From positions 1-24,949 of the forward strand of contig CAKUNB010000008.1 in assembly GCA_934668285.1 (NCBI GenBank): a stretch of DNA of 24,949 nt. The letters run 5' to 3'. Positions 19,187 to 24,949 of this stretch are shown in pieces. This stretch comes from an uncultured Oscillospiraceae bacterium. Its GTDB lineage: Bacteria; Bacillota; Clostridia; Oscillospirales; Oscillospiraceae. Below the pieces are notes generated by a model, which worked only from the letters and a program-made list of their open reading frames with translations, did not search any database and was not told the origin of the DNA. Made by a program: the position numbers and the translations under genes. The first letter of the stretch is position 1. Each line of letters opens with the position of its first letter.

Positions 19187-21628
19187 CTATTCGCTGCCGT
19201 TGACATCGGCATAAACGCCGACGCCACGGTTTTCCTTTTCCTTCAAAAATTTACGCATTAAATGCGCCGTTAACTCTCTTAATGTGCGTGTATTGCGGCA
19301 GCTCATGGTGAGCCTGCAGCGGTAGCTGTAGTTCACGCGCGCAACCTGTGCGGGCGCAGGCCCGAGCAGCTGCGCCGTCTCGCCGCGGTAAAAGTCCGAG
19401 GCCAGCGCCGCTGCTAGCGCCGCACGAAATCGCTGCGCCGCCTGCCAGACCAGCCGCTCCTCCCTGCCGTGGAAGGTCAGCGTCAGCAGATCCCGAAACG
19501 GCGGGCACCCCCGCAGCTCCCGCAGCGGCAGCTCCTCTTCATAAAAACCGTCGTAGTCCTGCCGGGCAGCCAGCTCGATGACGCGGTTCTGGGGCGTCAG
19601 CGTCTGGATCATTGCCCGCCCGCTGATCGCGCCGCGTCCGGCGCGGCCGATGACCTGTGTAACCATATTAAACGTCGTCTCCGCCGCGCGGTAGCTGCCG
19701 ACATACAGCGACATGTCCGCGTCGAGCACGCCGACGAGGGTCACTCGCTCAAAGTTCAGCCCCTTGGCGACCATCTGCGTTCCCAAAAGGATGGGAATCC
19801 GCTCGTCGCGGAAGCGGCCGAGCAGCTTCTCGTGCGTATTGACCGCCGAAACCGTGTCCGCGTCCATACGCAGCACGCCGAGGTCGGGCAGCAGCTCCGA
19901 AAGCTGCTGCTGCACCTTCTGCGTCCCCGCGCCGATCTGCTTGAGGTGGCCGCCGCACTGCGGGCAGCGCGCCGGAAGCGGCTCGGAATGGCCACAGTAG
20001 TGGCACATCAGCCTGTGATTTGCCTCGTGATAGGTCAGATTGACCGTGCACGCCGGACACATCGGCACATAGCCGCAGTCCACGCAGGCCAGCATCCGGC
20101 TCGTGCCGCGCCGGTTAAGAAACAGAATTGCCTGCTGCTCAGCCTCCGCCGTCCGGCGCAGCGCCAGCAGCAGCGGCTCGCTGACGAGGGTGCCGTTTCC
20201 GCTGCGCAGCTCGCGCTTCATGTCGATGATCTCGACGGGCGGGAGCGCCTGCCGGTTATAGCGCCGCCGGAGCTGGTACAGGCCGAAAACGCCGGTTTTC
20301 GCGCGGTACATCGTCTCGATCGACGGCGTCGCAGAGCCGAGCAGGACCAGCGCGTTTTGCTGTGCTCCACGGTAGATTGCAACCTCACGCGCGTGATAGC
20401 GAGGGGAGTTCTCGGATTTATAGGTATGCTCCTGCTCCTCGTCCACGATCAGAAGTCCCAGCTCCTGCGACGGTGCAAACACCGCCGACCGGGTGCCGAG
20501 GATGACGCGCGCCTGTCCGCTGCGGATGCGTTTCCATGTGTCGTAGCGCTCTGTAATGCGCAGTCCGCTGTGTAACACGGCTACTCTTCCGCCGAAGTGC
20601 GCCGCAAAGAGGGCCAGCAGCTGCGGCGTCAGTGCGATCTCCGGCACCAGCAGAAGCGCAGCTTTCCCGCGCTCCAAGCAGTCGTAGATCAGCCGGATAT
20701 AGACCGAGGTCTTGCCGCTGCCGGTCACGCCGTAGAGCAGCGCGACGCCCGGCTTTTCCTGCCGCATCCGGTCGGAGAGGCCCGTAAAGGCCGCCTGCTG
20801 CTCTTCGCTGAGCACCAGCGGGCCGTCGAGCTTTGCCGGTGTGATCTGGGAAAAGCGGAGCTGTGGGCGCTCCTCGAGTGTAATATAACCTAATTTTTCA
20901 AGCCGCCCCAGCATTGCGCCGGTTGCGCCTGTAAAATAGCACAGATCCTTCGCCGCGCACTGGCCGAGGGTCAGCAGTAGCTCCAGCGCGGCGGTCTGCA
21001 GCGGTGCGCTGCGCCGCTTGCTGTCGGCGTAAAGCTGCGCTTCTTCGACAGAAGCCGACAAAATTGCAATGCGCTCGGTTTTGTCCCGAACGAGGCGTTT
21101 GTGCGAGGTTTCTGAGAAAATCAGGCGTTTTTTGAGCAGATAACGCAGTGCCTCGCGCAGGGCGTCCTCTGTAAATTGCTGTCGAAGCCGGTCGAAATCG
21201 GTGCTGCCGCCGTAATCCTCCAGCGCCTGCATGACCGCCGCCGCCTCAGGCTTGCGGTGAATCTGTCCGCGCCAGTCCGCATCGGCAATGGTGTAGCGCT
21301 CCTCCTCGCGGAACCAGACACCGGCAGGTAAAATTGCCCGAATCGCCTCGTAAAACGTGCAGAAATACCGCTCGCGCAGGAAGGCCGCGAGGTGCAGCTC
21401 GCGCTTGCCGAGCAGCGGCTCGGGGTCGAGCGGGCACTCCACGGGCTTGAGCTTGCTCTCGTCGCCCTCCGTCAGCAGCAGCACCACGCCCTCCGAGCGC
21501 TTATTCGCCCGCCCGAACGGCACAATGACCCGCTGCCCCGCCCGCAGAGTCATCCCTTCCGGAACGCGGTAGTCGTAGGGCTTGTCGATGGCAAAAATCG
21601 CGGCGGAGACGGCAATTCTGGCAATCAT
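19187..21628 (-). CDS. priA: primosomal replication-restart helicase PriA
   Basis: PriA reloads the replisome at stalled forks. The 813-residue protein has the N-terminal DNA-binding domain (about 1-100), Walker A YGVTGSGKTS (about 299-308), the DEEQEH box (396-401) and GTRSAVF. The zinc-binding insert has eight cysteines in CVDCGYVPMCPAC, then CHYCG and CPQC, at about residues 505-550. The helicase C-terminal motifs follow (ILLGTQMVAKGLNF, VTQVIGRAGRG). The start ATG follows a modest GAAGG site 15 bp after the rpoZ stop. In B. subtilis coaBC lies between rpoZ and priA; here it is absent. Confidence 0.97.
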   Translation of the reverse strand: MIARIAVSAAIFAIDKPYDYRVPEGMTLRAGQRVIVPFGRANKRSEGVVLLLTEGDESKLKPVECPLDPEPLLGKRELHLAAFLRERYFCTFYEAIRAILPAGVWFREEERYTIADADWRGQIHRKPEAAAVMQALEDYGGSTDFDRLRQQFTEDALREALRYLLKKRLIFSETSHKRLVRDKTERIAILSASVEEAQLYADSKRRSAPLQTAALELLLTLGQCAAKDLCYFTGATGAMLGRLEKLGYITLEERPQLRFSQITPAKLDGPLVLSEEQQAAFTGLSDRMRQEKPGVALLYGVTGSGKTSVYIRLIYDCLERGKAALLLVPEIALTPQLLALFAAHFGGRVAVLHSGLRITERYDTWKRIRSGQARVILGTRSAVFAPSQELGLLIVDEEQEHTYKSENSPRYHAREVAIYRGAQQNALVLLGSATPSIETMYRAKTGVFGLYQLRRRYNRQALPPVEIIDMKRELRSGNGTLVSEPLLLALRRTAEAEQQAILFLNRRGTSRMLACVDCGYVPMCPACTVNLTYHEANHRLMCHYCGHSEPLPARCPQCGGHLKQIGAGTQKVQQQLSELLPDLGVLRMDADTVSAVNTHEKLLGRFRDERIPILLGTQMVAKGLNFERVTLVGVLDADMSLYVGSYRAAETTFNMVTQVIGRAGRGAISGRAMIQTLTPQNRVIELAARQDYDGFYEEELPLRELRGCPPFRDLLTLTFHGREERLVWQAAQRFRAALAAALASDFYRGETAQLLGPAPAQVARVNYSYRCRLTMSCRNTRTLRELTAHLMRKFLKEKENRGVGVYADVNGSE

Positions 21629-21643
21629 CGTCCGGCCTTCGGC

Positions 21644-21838
21644 TTACTCGGGGATCGACGCTTCCAGCTTGCCCTCGGCGACCTCTCGGATGGCGAGGGT
21701 GACGGGCTTGTCCGTCAGCGGCTCGTGGAAGGTCTCGGCCTCGATGGAAAGCTGGCGGGCGCGGCGCGCCACGACATTGACCAGCAGATAGCGGCTGTCG
21801 ATGTGCTTCAGAAGCTCAGACATTGCGGGATACAGCAT
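21644..21838 (-). CDS. rpoZ: DNA-directed RNA polymerase omega subunit
   Basis: The 64-residue protein begins MLYPAMSELLKHIDSRYLLV, followed by VARRARQLS and KPVTLAIREVAEGKL, the conserved core of bacterial omega. It helps fold and assemble the beta-prime subunit. Its place between gmk and priA matches the Firmicutes order. AAGGAGG lies within the end of gmk, and the ATG follows the gmk stop by one base. Confidence 0.93.
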   Translation of the reverse strand: MLYPAMSELLKHIDSRYLLVNVVARRARQLSIEAETFHEPLTDKPVTLAIREVAEGKLEASIPE

Positions 21839-21839
21839 A

Positions 21840-22439
21840 TTACGGTTCCTCCTTGAAATCGATGCCGCAGTAGGCGCTCCGGCAGCGCTCGGCGGTCAGA
21901 ATCGCCTCGAGCGCAGCCACGGCCTGCTGCAGATCGTCATTGACAATGGTATATTGATATTGACTTGCAACTTTACATTCCTGCTCCGCAACCTCAAGAC
22001 GGCGGGCGGCGACCTCCGGCGGGGTATCGCCGCGGCCTGCCAGCCGCCGCTTCAGCTCGGCAAAGCTCGGCGGGGCAATAAAGACGGAGATAACGTCCGG
22101 ACGGCGCTGCATGACCTGTAGGGCGCCCTGCACGTCGATTTCCAGCACGATGCTGATGCCCTCGGCGAGGGCTGCCTCCACAGGCTTGAGCGGCGTGCCA
22201 TAGTAGTTTCCGGCGTAGCAGGCGTGCTCGAGCAGCTCGCCCGCTGCGATCATCGCCTCGAATTGCTCTTTTGTGACAAAATAGTAGCTCTTTCCCTCGA
22301 CCTCGCCGGGCCGGATGGCGCGGGTCGTGGCGGAAACGGAGAATTGCAGCGAGGGGTTGTCCTTCATGACCTCGCGTACGATCGTTCCCTTGCCGACGCC
22401 GGACGGGCCGGATACGATCAGGATTCTGCCCTGCTTCAT
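21840..22439 (-). CDS. gmk: guanylate kinase
   Basis: This 199-residue enzyme converts GMP to GDP. The P-loop GPSGVGKGT is at residues 11-19. The GMP-binding segment reads [23 protein letters not shown], followed by [16 protein letters not shown] and [11 protein letters not shown]. Residues 165-185 match the usual end of the lid/core. The ATG overlaps the remA stop by 4 bp, so the two are coupled. Confidence 0.97.
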   Translation of the reverse strand: MKQGRILIVSGPSGVGKGTIVREVMKDNPSLQFSVSATTRAIRPGEVEGKSYYFVTKEQFEAMIAAGELLEHACYAGNYYGTPLKPVEAALAEGISIVLEIDVQGALQVMQRRPDVISVFIAPPSFAELKRRLAGRGDTPPEVAARRLEVAEQECKVASQYQYTIVNDDLQQAVAALEAILTAERCRSAYCGIDFKEEP

Positions 22440-22711
22440 GCCTCTTCCTCCTCCTCGGGATGCGCGGACGCATCCTTTTCATTCCATCGCCGCGCGACTG
22501 CCTCGGGCGTAATGGCCGAAAGCACCACATGGTCGGTATCCATGAGCAGCACGGCGCGGGTCTTTCTGCCGAAGCTGGCGTCAACAAGCATGGCACGCTC
22601 CTTTGCCTCCTGCACCAGCCGCTTGACCGGCGCGGAGTCCGGACTGACCACCGCCAGCACCCGCTCGGCAGAGACGAGATTGCCGAAACCGATATTGATC
22701 AGCCGCATCAT
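22436..22711 (-). CDS. remA: RemA/DUF370-family DNA-binding regulator
   Basis: The 91-residue protein carries the strongly conserved core [20 protein letters not shown], then [14 protein letters not shown] and [19 protein letters not shown]. In B. subtilis RemA is a ring-forming DNA-binding protein that activates biofilm-matrix and osmoprotection genes. The C-terminus is extended and acidic (HPEEEEEA). Two adjacent ATG codons (22711 and 22708) could start translation; the first overlaps the yicC stop by 4 bp. No strong ribosome binding site is seen, so coupling to yicC translation is likely. Confidence 0.94.
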   Translation of the reverse strand: MMRLINIGFGNLVSAERVLAVVSPDSAPVKRLVQEAKERAMLVDASFGRKTRAVLLMDTDHVVLSAITPEAVARRWNEKDASAHPEEEEEA

Positions 22712-23589
22712 TCGATATTCTGAACCTGCTCGCGAATCTTTTCCAGCTCGGCCTTGATCTCGACGACGTTCCGCGCCTGCTCGAGATCATTGCCCTTCGA
22801 GCCGATGGTATTCGCCTCGCGGTTCATCTCCTGTAATAGGAAGTCCAGCTTGCGCCCGACCGCGCCGCCGCCGGTGAGCAGCTCGTCCATCTGGCTCAGG
22901 TGGCTGCGCAGGCGGACGGTTTCCTCGTCCACCGCGACCTTGTCGGCGAAGATCGCCGCCTCGGTCAGGATGCGGCTTTCGTCGATGGTCGTGCTTTCCA
23001 GCACCTCGCGCATCTTGCGCTCCAGGCGGGCGCGGTATTCCGCGACGGTGACGGGGGAGCGCTGCTCCACGCGTTCGACATACGACAAAATCACCGCCGC
23101 ATGGCTGCGCAGGTCGCTGACCAGCGCGGCGCCCTCGCGGGCGCGCATGGCGTTATAGGCGGCAATCGCCTCATCCAGCACGGTCAGAATGTCCGCGCGG
23201 TTCTGCGCCTCGTCCTCCTCGGCCTTTTCGGTCTGGAACACCTCCGGCATCCGGGCCAGCGTCATGGCGCTGATGTCGTCGCGCACCTGATAGTCCGCGC
23301 AGATCGCCCGCAGGGCGGTCAGATAGCCCTCCAGCACCGGACGGTTGAGCGCCACGCGGACGTTCTCGTCCTCGCCGGTGGAATTGACGGTTACAAAAAC
23401 ATCGACCTTGCCGCGCGAGACGCTTTCCTTCACGCGCTGCTTCACGGCCTCCTCGACGTAGGAGAAGGCTCTGGGCAGGCGCACAGAGCAATCCAGAAAG
23501 CGGTTATTCACCGAGCGCAGCTCCACAATGATCTCGCGTCCGCGCAGCGTCTGCACTGCGCGGCCGTAGCCGGTCATACTGCAAATCAT
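22708..23589 (-). CDS. YicC-family endoribonuclease
   Basis: The 293-residue protein starts [11 protein letters not shown] and ends with the conserved [25 protein letters not shown] and the [14 protein letters not shown] region, all typical of the YicC/YloC family. E. coli YicC and B. subtilis YloC are endoribonucleases. Another family mark is the RSVNNRFLD segment near residue 26. The middle carries an acidic stretch. AGGAGG lies eight bases before the ATG. The gene follows the J-domain gene by 16 bp and overlaps remA by 4 bp, matching the Firmicutes yloC-remA-gmk order. Confidence 0.95.
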   Translation of the reverse strand: MICSMTGYGRAVQTLRGREIIVELRSVNNRFLDCSVRLPRAFSYVEEAVKQRVKESVSRGKVDVFVTVNSTGEDENVRVALNRPVLEGYLTALRAICADYQVRDDISAMTLARMPEVFQTEKAEEDEAQNRADILTVLDEAIAAYNAMRAREGAALVSDLRSHAAVILSYVERVEQRSPVTVAEYRARLERKMREVLESTTIDESRILTEAAIFADKVAVDEETVRLRSHLSQMDELLTGGGAVGRKLDFLLQEMNREANTIGSKGNDLEQARNVVEIKAELEKIREQVQNIE

Positions 23590-23605
23590 CTTGCGTTCCT
23601 CCTTT

Positions 23606-24184
23606 TTAACGGCAGCCGTTGCAGAGGCAGTTGAGGCACAGCATCGTGCCGCACAGGTTCATGCAGTCGTCCGAGTCCGTGCCGCCGCCCTGCTGCCGGT
23701 AGGGATAGCCGCCGCCCGCGCTGTTGGCCGCGCTGCGGTATTCCATATTGGACGGGTCCATGCTGACGGCGATGCGGAAATTTTGCGCCGCCTCGTCCAT
23801 CCAGCCGCGCCGGTGCGCGATCACGCCGCGCAGATAGTACCACTGTGCGTCATGTGTCGGGATGCCGTCCAGACGGCCCTCGGCCTGGTCGAGCTGGCCC
23901 ATCTGGATCAGCCGCCGAATTTCGGCGTAGACGCCGGACGACGCGCCGCTCTGCTGCTGTGAGCCGTAGCCCGCGCTGCCGGTCTGCGAGGATGCGCCGC
24001 CCTTATTGGTCAGCGTGGCGTATGCCTCGTTGATCTCCTTCATTTTCTCCTGCGCCAAGTCCGCAAGGGGATTGTTGACGTAGTTATCGGGATGGTACTT
24101 CCGCGCCAGCTCCCGGTAGGCCTTTTTGATTTCATCCTCCGACGCGCCGTGGGGAACGCCGAGGACCTCATACGGGTCTTTCAT
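23606..24184 (-). CDS. J-domain protein with TPR-like region and cysteine-rich C-terminus
   Basis: The 192-residue protein has a complete J-domain (about 1-60, [23 protein letters not shown] at 31-33), so it should stimulate an Hsp70/DnaK ATPase. A Gly/Ser/Gln-rich linker (61-84) leads to a short TPR-like pair of helices (about 85-150, including [20 protein letters not shown]). The C-terminal end holds six cysteines within 18 residues (C174, C178, C183, C186, C188, C191). It lacks the DnaJ zinc-finger repeats and substrate domains, so it is not DnaJ itself. The Cys cluster could bind a metal or Fe-S cluster; this is inference. The start overlaps the upstream DUF5685 gene by 17 bp. Confidence 0.9.
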   Translation of the reverse strand: MKDPYEVLGVPHGASEDEIKKAYRELARKYHPDNYVNNPLADLAQEKMKEINEAYATLTNKGGASSQTGSAGYGSQQQSGASSGVYAEIRRLIQMGQLDQAEGRLDGIPTHDAQWYYLRGVIAHRRGWMDEAAQNFRIAVSMDPSNMEYRSAANSAGGGYPYRQQGGGTDSDDCMNLCGTMLCLNCLCNGCR

Positions 24185-24949
24185 TTGTTTTTCCTCTCTT
24201 ACGGAACGTCCCCGCCGCGACGCTGTGCAGCACAGCGGGAAGGCCGTCGTAAATAATATTGTGCAGCAATTCGCTGTTGGGGGTAATGGGAAGCAGCTCT
24301 AAGGCCGAGGCCGCCAGCGCAATGGACGCGTCGATGGTTTGCAGCAGCGCCTTGCGGTCGTCCTCGCGGAGCTTTCCGTCTTGCAGCTCGTAGCGCCAGC
24401 GCAGGGGATTGTAGCTGCCGCGGCGCAGGTCCTTCGGCAGGTCCTCCAGCGCATCGGTCAGGTAAAGATAGCGGCCGACGTGGTACAGCAGCAGCTCCAG
24501 CGTGCGCCGCCGGTCGCCCTCCGGCACGAAGCCCGCGCAGGCCCGCAGCAGCGACGCAAACGCGTCGGCGGGGCGGTCGAGGCTGGCGCAGTTCGTCTGC
24601 TCCAGCGTATGGAGCGCGGCAAGGCGCTCGGAAAACACGCGGTCGCAGTCGGGCTGGCGCTTTGCGGCGCGGCGGTACGCGCGGCGGTAGAGCAGCAGCC
24701 CTGCGCCTGCGGTAAAGCGCTTGCCGTCCTGCTGCGCGTCGCGCAGCTTCCAGTAGCTCAGAAGCACGCTCAGGTCGGCGGCATAGTCCATTGCCGCATC
24801 ACGCGGCAGGCAGTCCTTCCTGCAAACCACGCGGGCCGGGCAGAAGCAGCGCTCCGGCTGCCGCCCCTCCCCGCCGCCGAGCAGGAAGTACAGAAACGTC
24901 ATATCATAGTTTACAAGGAAGCGGGCGCGGAAGCCGTAGCGCTTCTTGA
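24168..24949 (-). CDS. DUF5685-family protein (N-terminus outside window)
   Basis: The frame is open to the right edge. The region read as 24168-24902 from an internal ATG continues upstream as [20 protein letters not shown], showing that the real start lies beyond the window. The visible 259 residues match the DUF5685 pattern: a Cys-rich stretch ([13 protein letters not shown]), the [21 protein letters not shown] segment, an internal helical region, and [22 protein letters not shown]. The protein is probably soluble and helical; its function is unknown. Cysteines near the N-terminal part suggest metal binding. It overlaps the J-domain gene by 17 bp, so the pair should be made together. Confidence 0.82.
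   Translation of the reverse strand, partial: KKRYGFRARFLVNYDMTFLYFLLGGGEGRQPERCFCPARVVCRKDCLPRDAAMDYAADLSVLLSYWKLRDAQQDGKRFTAGAGLLLYRRAYRRAAKRQPDCDRVFSERLAALHTLEQTNCASLDRPADAFASLLRACAGFVPEGDRRRTLELLLYHVGRYLYLTDALEDLPKDLRRGSYNPLRWRYELQDGKLREDDRKALLQTIDASIALAASALELLPITPNSELLHNIIYDGLPAVLHSVAAGTFRKRGKTNERPV

Noticed and set aside
1..24949. CRISPR arrays, tRNA/rRNA genes, transposases, phage genes or toxin-antitoxin pairs
   Set aside because: No regularly spaced repeats, clover-leaf sequences, transposase/integrase motifs or typical small paired genes were seen when reading both strands; a tool-based scan was not possible.

Overview
The window looks like a chromosomal segment of a GC-rich, Gram-positive anaerobe of the class Clostridia, most likely an Oscillospiraceae/Ruminococcaceae-type gut bacterium. 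The reasons are the gene order of the yicC-remA-gmk-rpoZ-priA-def-fmt-rsmB-rlmN-prpC-pknB-rsgA cluster (a Firmicutes arrangement, as in Bacillus subtilis yloC to rsgA), a PASTA-domain Ser/Thr kinase, a SipL-like SPOCS/LysM spore-coat morphogenesis protein, a ferredoxin-tailed aldo/keto reductase, AGGAGG ribosome binding sites and frequent TTG/GTG starts. This is an inference from gene content; no 16S rRNA is present.

Layout. (1) 1-2709: a MATE transporter (cut by the left edge) and a cytidylate-kinase-like protein, both on the minus strand and overlapping, diverge from a LysR regulator; two near-consensus promoters share their -10 region. (2) 2706-3746, minus: VanZ-family membrane protein and a ProX-type aminoacyl-tRNA deacylase with its own promoter. 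(3) 4016-7657, plus: a three-gene nucleoside-type ABC importer (ATPase plus two permeases) with no substrate-binding lipoprotein beside it, followed by uridine kinase and an Fe-S aldo/keto reductase (7753-9531) and a strong terminator. (4) 9574-9741: a short intergenic region with a structured repeat and a bidirectional terminator. (5) 9742-11471, minus: a SipL-like protein and a 51-residue membrane protein, with a possible sigma-E promoter between them. (6) 11521-24949, minus: one long, tightly packed cluster for translation, nucleotide supply, RNA processing and signalling, preceded by a J-domain protein and a DUF5685 protein that runs off the right edge.

How the genes work together. The importer and uridine kinase form a plausible nucleoside uptake and salvage unit. 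In the long cluster most junctions overlap by 4 bp or are under 20 bp, so it is probably one or a few transcripts coupling GMP kinase, RNA polymerase omega, replication restart, N-terminal Met formylation/deformylation, rRNA modification, the PP2C/PASTA-kinase pair and 30S maturation. Compared with the B. subtilis order, coaBC is missing between rpoZ and priA, and rpe/thiN are missing after rsgA. No stretch longer than 300 bp lacks a gene; the largest gap (3747-4015) holds divergent promoters. No tRNA, rRNA, CRISPR array or intact mobile element was seen. Nothing here is a clearly new defence or mobile system. The least-explained pieces are the LysR/kinase-like/MATE cluster, the DUF5685/Cys-tailed J-protein pair, the small membrane gene beside sipL, and two intergenic repeat-like elements.
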